Shown here in pieces: positions 24,437-33,468 of a stretch of 64,000 nucleotides of DNA; positions within the stretch are counted from its first letter, which is position 1, and every line of letters begins with the position of its first letter. The notes beneath the pieces were generated by a model, which did no database searches, had not been told where the DNA came from, and saw only the letters and a list, made by a program, of their open reading frames with translations. Source of the stretch: Oscillospiraceae bacterium (lineage in GTDB: Bacteria > Bacillota > Clostridia > Oscillospirales > Oscillospiraceae); the NCBI GenBank assembly GCA_017482385.1, contig JAFUNI010000016.1, positions 248,001-312,000 on the forward strand, read 5' to 3'. Made by a program: the position numbers and the translations under genes.

Positions 24437-25593
24437 TATTTCACATATCCGTCCCAAAGATAGGGGTGAATACCTAAGGTATCGCAGATTTCTTTGTACT
24501 CAGCTTTTAGTTTTTCAATCTTAGCATTACTTGTACTGTTGCGCTTTATACCGCGAATCAGCACATTTTTGGGCGTTTCTTCGGGGTCAATTAACTCCAA
24601 TGCGGTTACATCGTAACCGTTGATCTCCAAAACCTTGCAGCGTAGTGCATCTGTAGCAGCATCTGCTAACTTTTGCTTGAGAATGGAGTGTTCCAGCAGG
24701 AAGTCTGTAAAAGCGCCGGTGGGCTTTAGCTGGTGCATCATTTCGTGATGACAGCATGGCGTGGACAGAATAACCCGGGAGCCGGAATCCATACCTTTTG
24801 CCAGGACAATGTCTGTTGCAATGTCGCAGGCGTGGAGCGACACGGTCAGATCCGGTGTACGGCGAACAGGGAAGTCACGAATATCGCCTGCAATAAAGTG
24901 AAGTCCGTCGTAATGAAGCTTTTCAGCGACAGATGCGCAGTATTCGATGACATCTTTTTTGAGATCTACACAGTCCATTGTAACTTTGCAACCGCGAATA
25001 ACGGTAAAATAGTAATAGACAGCAAAACTCAAGTAGCTTTTGCCGCAGCAAAGATCAAGAATATATAATTCATGGCCGGTTAGAATTTTGCTTTCTACAT
25101 CAGCAACAATTTCCAAAAAACGGTTGATCTGCCGAAATTTTGCTCGCTTTTTATCATAAATAAAACCAGCTGGATCTTGCACGCCCAAGGCAATCAAAAA
25201 ATCAACAGGTTTATCGTCAGGAATGATATACTGTTTTTGACGATTGTGCTCCAGGTTCACAGCAACAGCATTGCTGCGTTTTATTCTATCTATGACTGTA
25301 ATCTTGCCTTTTTTAGAAACCTTGACTTCACAGTCGCCGTTTGCTGTGGAAATATTCAGTTGCTTATACTGCTCAGGGATAAGCGCAGAAATCGTTTCTG
25401 AGGCTTCACCCAAAGGTATATTCTTTTGCTGAACCTTGCCATCGGCATAAAAAGTTTCCAAAGCAAGAAAGGGAACACCCTTAATTTCAATCAGCCGACC
25501 GGTGGCACGCAAAATATTGCTGTCTGCGCATTTGCTTAAAGTCAGCTTGCGGAGTGTTTGATTCTCTGTTACATAGGTAAGTACTTCTTTCAT
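24436..25593 (-). CDS. SAM-dependent methyltransferase, METTL25/RRNAD1-like (Methyltransf_32)
   Basis: 385 residues from ATG 25593 (GGGAG 5 bases upstream). The N-terminal ~150 residues are a beta-rich domain of unknown role. The Rossmann methyltransferase core has motif I ILDLCCGKSYLSFAVYYY, an Asp strand MDCVDLKK, then VSLHACDIATD and STPCCHHEMM. The cysteine/His cluster CCHHE and motif I resemble the Methyltransf_32 group that includes eukaryotic METTL25/RRNAD1, whose bacterial members are not characterised to my knowledge. Target (RNA is a guess) unknown. Monocistronic. Confidence 0.8.
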   Translation of the reverse strand: MKEVLTYVTENQTLRKLTLSKCADSNILRATGRLIEIKGVPFLALETFYADGKVQQKNIPLGEASETISALIPEQYKQLNISTANGDCEVKVSKKGKITVIDRIKRSNAVAVNLEHNRQKQYIIPDDKPVDFLIALGVQDPAGFIYDKKRAKFRQINRFLEIVADVESKILTGHELYILDLCCGKSYLSFAVYYYFTVIRGCKVTMDCVDLKKDVIEYCASVAEKLHYDGLHFIAGDIRDFPVRRTPDLTVSLHACDIATDIVLAKGMDSGSRVILSTPCCHHEMMHQLKPTGAFTDFLLEHSILKQKLADAATDALRCKVLEINGYDVTALELIDPEETPKNVLIRGIKRNSTSNAKIEKLKAEYKEICDTLGIHPYLWDGYVK

Positions 25594-25658
25594 AGCAGCT
25601 CCCATAGTGTTTTTTTCGATTGTAACACACAATGAAAAAAATAGCAATTTCTAAAAAT

Positions 25659-25685
25659 CCCGGAAGGTATGTCACACCTTCCGGG
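25659..25685 (-). terminator. Terminator after the lipoprotein gene
   Basis: Perfect 10-bp stem CCCGGAAGGT / ACCTTCCGGG with a 7-base loop; on the minus strand followed by ATTTTTAG. Confidence 0.85.
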
Positions 25686-25690
25686 ATATA

Positions 25691-26827
25691 TTATTTTGCA
25701 ATCTGGGTTTTGGCGATTTTGCCGTTGGAAGAATAACTTAGTTCCAAATTCTTGGCAGCATCTTCCTTGACTTGTACCATAATGGATTCGCCGTCAGACA
25801 GGCTGTTGGCGGCAAATACCGTATATCTTTCGTCGCCATCTGTGAAGGTTATACGGATATCCTGTACAACGCCTTCGGTGTGTACCAGGTACATCTTGCC
25901 TTCGGGATCCATAACCAGCTCAGCAGTGTGGGTGAAGTTTTCAGCCAAATCAGAGGTAAAGGCGGAAATAGTAACCTTGCCGGTTGCAGCAGCACGAACA
26001 GCGGGGAGATAGTCGGGCTGTAAGAGTCCGCCTAACTTTGCATAAGGAATTTCAGCGGTGATCACACCGGAGGCGTAGGGTGCAATTTCATAAGGGTCAA
26101 AATAGAAACACAGACCGGCGGTGGTAAAATACCAGTTCTCATCCTGACTGGCATCTGTGTTAAAGCGGCGCTTTACATCCTCAGCGTAGCCTTCCCGAAG
26201 GAAATCACCCTCAGCCCGCTCAGCAAGTGCATCCAAAACCAGCTTGCAGAAATCCTCAGTAGTAGCTTCTGTGGTCATAATGCTGGCAAGGGTCAGTACA
26301 TCACCGGTAGCAAGGTCATAGCTGACGCCCTTGCGGGAACGCTCGGGGTGAGCGGCACCGGTGAATTTGACTTTGTCGCCATAAAAACTCAAAATCTTTT
26401 GGTCGATTCTCTGAGGGTTATAGGTGAATCCGTAGAAATAGGGTGTCCAGTTTTTGTTGCCGGTATAGGCAGATTTAGCCGCGGATTCAACGGTGGCTGC
26501 GTCCTGGTCAATGTCCAACCTGTTGAGGAAGTCCTTTGTGATCTTATCCGCAACCTCCGCATTGTTTAGAATCAAATACATTTTTTGGTTGGTACGCTGG
26601 AACAGAACGGTTCCGTCCTCAGCTGTTGTATCTTGGGTAGTAACACCGACATCTACGGCAATCATAGTTTCAGCAGGACCGGTGGGTGCGGTGGGCTTTG
26701 TAGCTGTGGTGGTTTGCGTTGGTACGATAGTTTCGGTAGGTTCTGGGTTGTTGGCAGGGGTTTTTGTACAGCCGACTAAAGCAATTGCAATGGAAAGTGC
26801 AAGAATAATTGCGATCTGTTTTTTCAT
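25691..26827 (-). CDS. Lipoprotein with DUF3298/RsiV-like domain
   Basis: 378 residues. A lipoprotein signal peptide ends in the lipobox LVGC (Cys20), followed by a Thr/Pro-rich linker (residues ~22-52). The folded part (~55-265) carries the pattern of the DUF4163/DUF3298 pair found in RsiV and PdaC: TGNKNWTPYFYGFTYNP, GAAHPERSRKGVSYDLATGDVLTLASI and a C-terminal FYFDPYEIAPYASG typical of that fold. A further beta domain (~285-378) closes the protein. It is therefore an outer-face, membrane-anchored protein; no sigma factor or transmembrane segment accompanies it, so an anti-sigma role is unlikely. Confidence 0.85.
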   Translation of the reverse strand: MKKQIAIILALSIAIALVGCTKTPANNPEPTETIVPTQTTTATKPTAPTGPAETMIAVDVGVTTQDTTAEDGTVLFQRTNQKMYLILNNAEVADKITKDFLNRLDIDQDAATVESAAKSAYTGNKNWTPYFYGFTYNPQRIDQKILSFYGDKVKFTGAAHPERSRKGVSYDLATGDVLTLASIMTTEATTEDFCKLVLDALAERAEGDFLREGYAEDVKRRFNTDASQDENWYFTTAGLCFYFDPYEIAPYASGVITAEIPYAKLGGLLQPDYLPAVRAAATGKVTISAFTSDLAENFTHTAELVMDPEGKMYLVHTEGVVQDIRITFTDGDERYTVFAANSLSDGESIMVQVKEDAAKNLELSYSSNGKIAKTQIAK

Positions 26828-26859
26828 ATTATTCCCTCCGCTGGATATAATTTTACTAT

Positions 26860-26888
26860 ACTATACCATATTTCCCGCTATTGGGCAA
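26860..26888 (-). promoter_or_regulatory. Sigma-A promoter of the lipoprotein gene
   Basis: On the minus strand TTGCCC (26888-26883), 17 bp, TATAGT (26865-26860). It is back to back with the cysS promoter. Confidence 0.5.
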
Positions 26889-26896
26889 TGATATTC

Positions 26897-26926
26897 TTGA
26901 CAAAACCGGTAATTTAATGGTAAAAT
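26897..26926 (+). promoter_or_regulatory. Sigma-A promoter of the cysS T-box operon
   Basis: TTGACA (26897-26902), 18 bp, TAAAAT (26921-26926). Confidence 0.65.
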
Positions 26927-26932
26927 ATTTGC

Positions 26933-27127
26933 AATTGAATATCGCTGTGAACGGAAAGAGTACTGCATCCAATCCTTCAGAGAACCTGGGTCGTCGGCTG
27001 TAAGCCTGGGTGGTGTCGGTAGCAGGAAAGTGCGTCCGGGAGCGAATTTGTTTTGAGTGATAAATAAGAGTGGAACCGCGAGTTGTTTGACCCGCCTCTT
27101 GTGCCAGCGGCATAAGAGGCGTTTTTT
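26933..27127 (+). ncRNA. T-box leader, cysteine specific
   Basis: The conserved T-box GAGTGGAACCGCG occurs at 27068-27080. Upstream is a stem I region with an AGAGTAC-type loop and the codon TGC at 26964-26966, the expected Cys specifier. A terminator stem GCCTCTT (27094-27100) / AAGAGGC (27114-27120) with a T6 tail follows. Uncharged tRNA-Cys would pair with the specifier and T-box and allow read-through into cysS. This explains the whole 26828-27148 gap. Confidence 0.92.
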
Positions 27128-27148
27128 ATTAAAATTGGAGGAAAAACT

Positions 27149-28564
27149 ATGTATCTTTATAATTCTCTGTCCCATAAGAAAGAGCTGTTTCAGCCCAATT
27201 CTCCCGATGTGGTGAAGATGTATACCTGTGGTCCTACGGTGTACCACTATGCCCATATTGGTAATTTGCGTACCTATATTATGGAAGATGTTCTGGAGAA
27301 AAGCTTGCGCTATGTTGGTTATAACGTTCGGCGCGTAATGAACATCACCGATGTGGGTCACTTGGCTTCCGATGCAGATACCGGCGAGGATAAAATGCTC
27401 AAGGGCGCCAAGCGGGAGAATAAGTCCGTTATGGATATTGCCCGGTATTACACCGAAGCCTTCCGTGCAGACTGTGACAAGCTGAACATCAAGTGGCCCG
27501 ATGTGGTTGAGCCTGCTACCAACTGCATTGATGAATATATCCATATGGTTCAAACATTGTTGGATAACGGTAAGGCTTATTTTGTCGGAGGAAATGTCTA
27601 TTTTGATACCTCTACGCTGGATAAGTACTATGTCTTTAACGATCATGATGAGGAAGATCTGGCTACCGGCGTCCGTGAGGGTGTGGAAGAAGACACCAAT
27701 AAGAAGAACAAGAATGACTTTGTTTTATGGTTTACAAAGTCCAAGTTTGAAGACCAGGCGCTGAAATGGGATTCTCCCTGGGGTGTTGGTTACCCTGGCT
27801 GGCATATTGAATGTTCCTGCATCTCAATGAAGCATCTGGGCGAGGATCTGGACATCCATTGTGGCGGTATTGACAATGCTTTCCCGCATCATACCAATGA
27901 GATCGCCCAGTCTGAAAGCTACTTGGGTCATAAGTGGTGCAATTATTGGTTCCATGTGATGCATCTGAATGACGAATCCGGTAAGATGAGTAAGTCCAAG
28001 GGTGATTTCCTCACGGTGTCCCTGCTGGAGAAAAAAGGATATGATCCGATGGCTTACCGCCTGTTCTGCCTGCAGAGCCATTACCGCAAGAACCTGGTGT
28101 TTACCTGGGAAAATCTTGATAACGCTGTGGTTGCCTACAATAAGATGGTTGCCAAGATCGCTGCCTTCAAAGACGAGGGTGAAGTGGATGCAAATGCATT
28201 TACTGAGCTCAAGCAGCGCTTTGTGAAGGCGCTGGAGGGCGATTTGAATACCTCCGTTGCCGTCACTGCTGTTTATGATGTACTGAAGGCAAAATGTAAT
28301 GATGCTACCAAGTTGGCTGCTATTGCTGATTTTGACAAGGTACTGAGCCTCAATCTCATCTCTGCTGCTGAAAAGCTGAAGAAACAGCAAGCTGAGGAGG
28401 CTGCTGCCTCTGCTGACCCAGAGATTGATGCATTGGTTGCTGCGCGTACCCAGGCAAAGAAGGAAAAGAACTATGCTGAGGCAGACCGGATCCGCGACGA
28501 GCTGAAGGCTCGCGGTATTGAAATTATTGATACGCCCCAGGGCGCAAAATGGAGAAAAGTATGA
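27149..28564 (+). CDS. cysS: Cysteinyl-tRNA synthetase
   Basis: 471 residues. Class I signatures: TCGPTVYHYAHIGN (HIGH-like, with a zinc-ligand Cys) near residue 30, HIECSCISM and HCGGIDNAFPHH of the zinc/cysteine site, and GKMSKSKGD (KMSKS). It charges tRNA-Cys. GGAGG lies before ATG 27149. Its stop overlaps the polA start (ATGA). Confidence 0.97.
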   Translation: MYLYNSLSHKKELFQPNSPDVVKMYTCGPTVYHYAHIGNLRTYIMEDVLEKSLRYVGYNVRRVMNITDVGHLASDADTGEDKMLKGAKRENKSVMDIARYYTEAFRADCDKLNIKWPDVVEPATNCIDEYIHMVQTLLDNGKAYFVGGNVYFDTSTLDKYYVFNDHDEEDLATGVREGVEEDTNKKNKNDFVLWFTKSKFEDQALKWDSPWGVGYPGWHIECSCISMKHLGEDLDIHCGGIDNAFPHHTNEIAQSESYLGHKWCNYWFHVMHLNDESGKMSKSKGDFLTVSLLEKKGYDPMAYRLFCLQSHYRKNLVFTWENLDNAVVAYNKMVAKIAAFKDEGEVDANAFTELKQRFVKALEGDLNTSVAVTAVYDVLKAKCNDATKLAAIADFDKVLSLNLISAAEKLKKQQAEEAAASADPEIDALVAARTQAKKEKNYAEADRIRDELKARGIEIIDTPQGAKWRKV

Positions 28565-31086
28565 AGCTGCTGATCCTTGACGGAAACAGTGTTATAAATC
28601 GTGCATATTACGGTGTCAAGCCCCTTACCAATCGTGAGGGGCTTTTCACCCATGCTGTCTACGGTTTTCTAAACATTTTGGAGAAGATGGAGAAGGAGGA
28701 GCAACCGGATGCTGTCTGTGTTGCCTTTGACCTGCATGGCCCCACCTTCCGCCATAAAATGTATGACGGCTATAAGGCCACCCGGCATCCCATGCCCGAG
28801 GAATTGGCGCAGCAGATGCCTGTGATAAAACAGGTTCTGACCGCAATGAATATTCCCATCTATGCTTGCCAGGGCTGGGAGGCTGATGATGTGATCGGCA
28901 CTGTCAGCCGTATTTGCAGCAACAATGAATGGGAATGCGTGATCGTAACCGGTGACCGTGACAGCTTACAGCTCATTGACAAGAACGTGCATGTGAAGCT
29001 GGTCATCAGTAAGATGGGACAAACTAATGCAACCCTCTACAATGTGGATAAATTCCAGGAGGAGTACGGATTTGAACCCAAAAAGCTGATCGACCTTAAG
29101 GCGCTGATGGGCGATTCTTCTGACAATATTCCCGGGGTTGCCGGTGTTGGTCAAAAGACAGCAACAGAACTCATTTTGAAGTTTGGTTCATTAAATGGTG
29201 TTTATGAGAATTTGACTGATGCATCCATTCGTCCAAAGCTGCGCGAAAAGTTGGAAAACAGCAAGGAAAATGCGGTTCTATCCTATGATTTAGCAACGAT
29301 TCGTTGCAATGCACCCATTGATTTTGAACCGAAGGATGCCATTGTGCAGCCTTATAACAAGCAGGAATTATATGCAATTTTCCAGAGATTGGAATTTGTG
29401 CGTCTGATCGATAAATATGGCTTGCGGGATGCCGGCCTTTCGGCTACACCCGTAACCGCTGAGGTAAAAGAATTACCCCAGATGGACGGCCTTCCGGATA
29501 AGGAAACACAGTGCGCAGTCTATTTAGCCCCCGATGGCACCCTTGGTGTTGCATGTAGTGAAGGCGTTTGTGTATTAACACCGCTGGAAGTGCAGATGGG
29601 CGTAAAATTGCCCAAGGGTGACCATATTTGCCACGATATGAAATCCGCAATGCACGCATTGGATAATATAGGTGTTGGCTATGGGGTTTTTGCGTTTGAT
29701 ACAGCATTGGCTGCCTATGATTTGAACCCGTCTGCATCGGAGTATCCGGTTTCTAAGCTGGCTGTCAATCATTTGGGTATCAATGTGGATGATAACGATG
29801 CCAACGCTTGCGCAAAAGCATTGTGGAATTTATATCCGGTGCTGAATGGGGAACTGAAAAAACTGGGAATGGAGAGCTTGTATTACGAGATCGAACTGCC
29901 CCTGTGTCCCGTGCTTTATAAGATGGAAAAAGCCGGTGTGGCGATTGATAAAGAGCAGCTTCAGCAGTTTGGGCAAATGCTTTCCCAGCGGATTGCGGAT
30001 TGTGAAACTTTGATCTTCGGATACGCTGATGGGCCGTTTAATATAAATTCCACCAAGCAGCTGGGAGAATTGCTCTTTGATAAGCTTGGTTTACCTCCTG
30101 TTAAGAAGACAAAAACCGGATATTCCACCAATGCGGAAGTGCTGGAAAAGCTGAAAGACAAACACCCCATCATTCCGGCAATTATGGATTACCGAATGCT
30201 TACCAAGCTGAACTCCACCTATGCAGAGGGCTTGATGAAAGCCGTTGGTGAGGATGGTCGAATCCACACAACATTCCAGAATTTAGTAACCGCTACCGGC
30301 CGACTTTCTTCTACAGAGCCTAATCTGCAGAATATCCCTGTGCGGACTGATTTGGGCGCGGAGATTCGAAAAATGTTCATCCCCAAGCCCGGCTGTGTCT
30401 TGGTAGATGCAGATTACAGCCAGATCGAGCTGCGTGTGCTTGCCCATATTGCAGGCGATATAACCATGCAGGAGGCCTTCCGCAGTGGTATGGATATCCA
30501 CACGGTTACGGCATCTCAAGTGTTTTCTGTGCCCGCTGAGCAGGTGACCCCTTTGCAGCGCCGACATGCAAAGGCTGTCAATTTCGGCATTGTTTATGGC
30601 ATTTCCGAGTTTTCTTTGGCGGAAGATATCGGTGTCAGCCGTTATGAGGCAAAAGCGTATATTGAAAGCTACCTTGCCAACTATCCCGGCGTGAAAGCCT
30701 ATATGAAGCAGGTGGTGGCTGATGCCGCTCGAACGGGTTTTACTCAGACTATGTATGGTCGTTGCAGAGAGATCACCGAGCTGAAGAGCAGTAATTTCAA
30801 TATCCGTCAAAGCGGTGAGCGAATCGCTTTGAACACACCGATCCAGGGCACAGCTGCCGATCTGATTAAGCTGGCAATGATCCGTGTAGATAAAGCCCTT
30901 TCTGAAAAATTCCCCGATGCTAAACTTCTTCTGCAGGTTCACGATGAACTGATCGTGGAGTGCCCCGAAGAAATTGCGCAGCAGGTGGCTGAGCTCATAA
31001 GCCGTGAGATGGAGCAAGTAGCCCAGCTGCAGGTGCCCTTGTTTGCGGAGGCAAAGTGGGGAAAGAGCTGGTATGAGGCAAAGTAA
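28561..31086 (+). CDS. polA: DNA polymerase I
   Basis: 841 residues from ATG 28561 (GGAG 6 bases upstream, overlapping the cysS stop); an ATG 12 bases earlier is less well spaced. N-terminal 5'-nuclease domain (LLILDGNSVINRAYYG, YKATRHPMPEEL, GWEADDVIGT, VTGDRDSLQL, GDSSDNIPGVAGVGQKTA). The middle ~300-450 is a vestigial 3'-5' exonuclease without the DEDD acidic residues, so no proofreading is expected. Polymerase motifs A (VDADYSQIELRVLAHI), B (RRHAKAVNFGIVYG) and C (QVHDELIVE) are intact. Needed for Okazaki processing and repair. Confidence 0.97.
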   Translation: MKLLILDGNSVINRAYYGVKPLTNREGLFTHAVYGFLNILEKMEKEEQPDAVCVAFDLHGPTFRHKMYDGYKATRHPMPEELAQQMPVIKQVLTAMNIPIYACQGWEADDVIGTVSRICSNNEWECVIVTGDRDSLQLIDKNVHVKLVISKMGQTNATLYNVDKFQEEYGFEPKKLIDLKALMGDSSDNIPGVAGVGQKTATELILKFGSLNGVYENLTDASIRPKLREKLENSKENAVLSYDLATIRCNAPIDFEPKDAIVQPYNKQELYAIFQRLEFVRLIDKYGLRDAGLSATPVTAEVKELPQMDGLPDKETQCAVYLAPDGTLGVACSEGVCVLTPLEVQMGVKLPKGDHICHDMKSAMHALDNIGVGYGVFAFDTALAAYDLNPSASEYPVSKLAVNHLGINVDDNDANACAKALWNLYPVLNGELKKLGMESLYYEIELPLCPVLYKMEKAGVAIDKEQLQQFGQMLSQRIADCETLIFGYADGPFNINSTKQLGELLFDKLGLPPVKKTKTGYSTNAEVLEKLKDKHPIIPAIMDYRMLTKLNSTYAEGLMKAVGEDGRIHTTFQNLVTATGRLSSTEPNLQNIPVRTDLGAEIRKMFIPKPGCVLVDADYSQIELRVLAHIAGDITMQEAFRSGMDIHTVTASQVFSVPAEQVTPLQRRHAKAVNFGIVYGISEFSLAEDIGVSRYEAKAYIESYLANYPGVKAYMKQVVADAARTGFTQTMYGRCREITELKSSNFNIRQSGERIALNTPIQGTAADLIKLAMIRVDKALSEKFPDAKLLLQVHDELIVECPEEIAQQVAELISREMEQVAQLQVPLFAEAKWGKSWYEAK

Positions 31087-31524
31087 ATGATTATCAGAAA
31101 GATGAATTTAGAGGATGTTTCTGCCATTGCAGAGTTGGAAAAAGTCTGTTTTTCCGATCCCTGGAGTGAAAACAGCATTGCGTCCGAGGTAGAGAATCCC
31201 TTATCCTATTGGTTGGTGGCTGAGGTGGACGGTGTGGTTGCCGGCTATGTTGGTTCACAAACTGTTCTGGATGCAGCGGATATGATGAATCTTGCAGTAT
31301 CGCCGGATTATCGACGGCAAGGCATTGGACAGGCACTGGTAAATGCCCTTGTGGAGCATTTGCGGCAGAATAAGGTAATTGCTTTGCTGCTTGAAGTTCG
31401 TGTTTCCAATGCGCCTGCCATTACTTTGTATGAAAGAATGGGTTTTGAACAGGTAGGCCGCCGGCCAAAGTACTATCACAATCCTCGTGAGGACGCACTG
31501 ATTTTGAGAAAGGAGCTGATTTAA
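31087..31524 (+). CDS. rimI: Ribosomal protein S18-alanine N-acetyltransferase
   Basis: 145-residue GNAT enzyme starting directly after the polA stop. Acetyl-CoA motif A is VSPDYRRQGIGQALVNAL, then EVRVSNAPAITLYERMGFEQVGRRPKYY, the classic RimI pattern. In bacteria rimI often neighbours tsaB/tsaD; here tsaD follows immediately, which supports the name. tsaB and tsaE are not in this window. Confidence 0.9.
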   Translation: MIIRKMNLEDVSAIAELEKVCFSDPWSENSIASEVENPLSYWLVAEVDGVVAGYVGSQTVLDAADMMNLAVSPDYRRQGIGQALVNALVEHLRQNKVIALLLEVRVSNAPAITLYERMGFEQVGRRPKYYHNPREDALILRKELI

Positions 31525-32541
31525 GTGAATATCCTGGCAGTTGAATCTTCCTGCGATGAAACCGCTGTTGCCATCGTTCAAGACGGCCGTAAGGTTTTGA
31601 CGGATTGTATCGCATCTCAGGTAGATCTGCACCGTATTTATGGCGGTGTTGTGCCGGAGATCGCATCCCGGATGCATATTGAGGCAATCTATGGCCTTGC
31701 GGATCAAGCTCTTATAAAAACAGGCCTTTCCCGGCAGGATATCGATGCTATCGCTGTAACCTATGCGCCCGGTTTGATCGGTGCGGTTTTGGTAGGGGTG
31801 AATTTTGCTAAGGCTGCTGCTATGGCACTGAATAAGCCCCTTATTCCCGTTCACCATATCCGTGGTCATATTGCGGCTAACTATATTGCCTATCCGGAGT
31901 TAGAACCCCCGTTTCTGTGTTTGGTCGTATCCGGCGGTCATACCATGATCGTGGATGTGCAGGATTATACCAAAATGGGAATTTTGGGAACGACGCTGGA
32001 CGATGCGGCCGGTGAATGCTTCGACAAGGTGGGCCGCGTATTGGGTATGCCGTACCCCGGCGGTGCGGCGTTGGATAAAGCTGCATCCACCGGTGACGAT
32101 ACAAAATATCCGTTGCCTCGTTCCAGACGTGGTGCAAATCCTTTCGATATGAGTTTTTCGGGTCTTAAAACTGCTGCGCTGAATCTCATTCACCACAATG
32201 AGCAGGTAGGGGAGACGCTGGATGTTAACAGCTTGTGTGCTTCATTCTGCGGTGCAGTTTCAGACACTTTGGTGCCCCGTGTGGTAATGGCATTGGAGCA
32301 GACTGGCTATAAGAAATTAGCAGTTGCCGGCGGAGTGGCCGCTAATTCCAGGATTCGCCGGGACATTCTTGCCGCTGCTGAAAAACTGGGTTTAGAGGTG
32401 TATTTGCCGCCTCTTTCTCTGTGTGGTGACAATGCTGCGATGATCGGCGCACAAGGTTATTATGAATATTTGGCAGGTAATGTGGCTGATATGTCCTTAA
32501 ATGCCTTTGCAACCAAATCCATTATTGGAGAAACTCTCTGA
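31525..32541 (+). CDS. tsaD: tRNA N6-threonylcarbamoyladenosine transferase
   Basis: 338 residues starting with GTG 31525, AAGGAG 11 bases upstream. ASKHA-fold signatures: LAVESSCDETAVAI, the iron-binding HHIRGHIAANY, VSGGHT, DDAAGECFDKVGR and AVAGGVAAN. TsaD transfers the threonylcarbamoyl group to A37 of ANN-decoding tRNAs with partners TsaB and TsaE, which must be encoded elsewhere. Confidence 0.96.
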   Translation: MNILAVESSCDETAVAIVQDGRKVLTDCIASQVDLHRIYGGVVPEIASRMHIEAIYGLADQALIKTGLSRQDIDAIAVTYAPGLIGAVLVGVNFAKAAAMALNKPLIPVHHIRGHIAANYIAYPELEPPFLCLVVSGGHTMIVDVQDYTKMGILGTTLDDAAGECFDKVGRVLGMPYPGGAALDKAASTGDDTKYPLPRSRRGANPFDMSFSGLKTAALNLIHHNEQVGETLDVNSLCASFCGAVSDTLVPRVVMALEQTGYKKLAVAGGVAANSRIRRDILAAAEKLGLEVYLPPLSLCGDNAAMIGAQGYYEYLAGNVADMSLNAFATKSIIGETL

Positions 32542-32542
32542 T

Positions 32543-32992
32543 ATGTTGAAACTAATCTACACAATGGCAGAGCTGGATTCTGAGCAGTTGCTTGCTATAT
32601 ATAAGGAACATAATTGGGATGAATTGGATTTTTTATCCTACCTCCGTGAGGATTTCTTTCGTCAGAAAGACGCGGTTTATGCTATATGGGTAGAGGCTTC
32701 CGAGTACAAAGCAGCGGTGCGATTGGAGCGCTGCCAAGATGGGGTGTTATTACATTCCCTGGAAACAGCGCCCAATGAACGAAGAAAGGGATATGCATAC
32801 AGCCTTTTGATGCATTTTTTGGATTATTTACGAACTACGGATTGCAAGTGCGTTTATTCTCATGTTGAAAAACACAATAAAGCTTCTCTTGCGCTTCATA
32901 AAAAATGCGGATTTGAGATCATTTCAGATTCAGCTACCTATCTCGACGGTACGGTGACCCAACGCAGCAATACCTTACGAATCAGCCTATAA
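32543..32992 (+). CDS. GNAT-family N-acetyltransferase
   Basis: 149 residues from ATG 32543, one base after the tsaD stop; GGAG 12 bases upstream is a weak site. The acetyl-CoA loop ETAPNERRKGYAYSLL and the C-terminal NKASLALHKKCGFEII are GNAT motifs. Substrate unknown; a small-molecule or protein N-acetyltransferase. Last gene of the cysS operon, ended by a terminator. Confidence 0.85.
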   Translation: MLKLIYTMAELDSEQLLAIYKEHNWDELDFLSYLREDFFRQKDAVYAIWVEASEYKAAVRLERCQDGVLLHSLETAPNERRKGYAYSLLMHFLDYLRTTDCKCVYSHVEKHNKASLALHKKCGFEIISDSATYLDGTVTQRSNTLRISL

Positions 32993-33027
32993 AAATACCC
33001 ATCGGTATCAACCGATGGGCATTTTTT
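32991..33027 (+). terminator. Bidirectional terminator between cysS and aro operons
   Basis: CCCATCGGT (32998-33006), loop ATCA, ACCGATGGG (33011-33019), with T6 on the plus side and TATTTTTA on the minus side. Confidence 0.88.
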
Positions 33028-33460
33028 AACTGCCATATTTTTCAGTAAGGTAGATAATTGCCTGCCTATAGCCGTCAATACCCTGTCCTTTGATTGTTTT
33101 CTCGCAGTACATACCAGCATAAGAAATCTGCCGGAAGGCCTCTCGGGAATCCACATCAGAGATGTGCACCTCCACAGCGGGAATCGAAACGGATTTTAGT
33201 GCATCCAAAATGGCAACCGAGGTGTGGGTGTAGGCTGCCGGATTGATAACGATACCATCGTAATCCCCGTAGGCAGCCTGGATCTTGTCCACAAGAGCCC
33301 CTTCGTGATTGGATTGGTATTGATCAATCGCAATACCGGTTTCCTTAGCGGTTTGGTTTATCAAATCCAAAAGATCAGAAAAGGTCTGCTTTCCGTAAAT
33401 GCCAGGCTCACGAATACCAAGCATATTGATGTTGGGTCCGTTCAAGACTAAAATTTTCAT
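33026..33460 (-). CDS. aroQ: Type II 3-dehydroquinate dehydratase
   Basis: 144 residues from ATG 33460; AAAGGATG precedes it and a frame to ATG 33472 has no usable site. Signatures: ILVLNGPNINMLGIREPGIYG with catalytic Arg/Tyr, QSNHEGALVDKI, NPAAYTHTSVAI and VEVHISDVDSRE with the catalytic His. Third step of the shikimate pathway. Last gene of the eight-gene aromatic operon; its start lies just past the aroEK stop. Confidence 0.95.
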   Translation of the reverse strand: MKILVLNGPNINMLGIREPGIYGKQTFSDLLDLINQTAKETGIAIDQYQSNHEGALVDKIQAAYGDYDGIVINPAAYTHTSVAILDALKSVSIPAVEVHISDVDSREAFRQISYAGMYCEKTIKGQGIDGYRQAIIYLTEKYGS

Positions 33461-33468
33461 TTGTCGTT

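Noticed and set aside
26861-27646. A 261-codon minus-strand frame across the T-box and cysS
   Set aside because: Antisense to a conserved RNA leader and the cysS catalytic domain; no coding signals.
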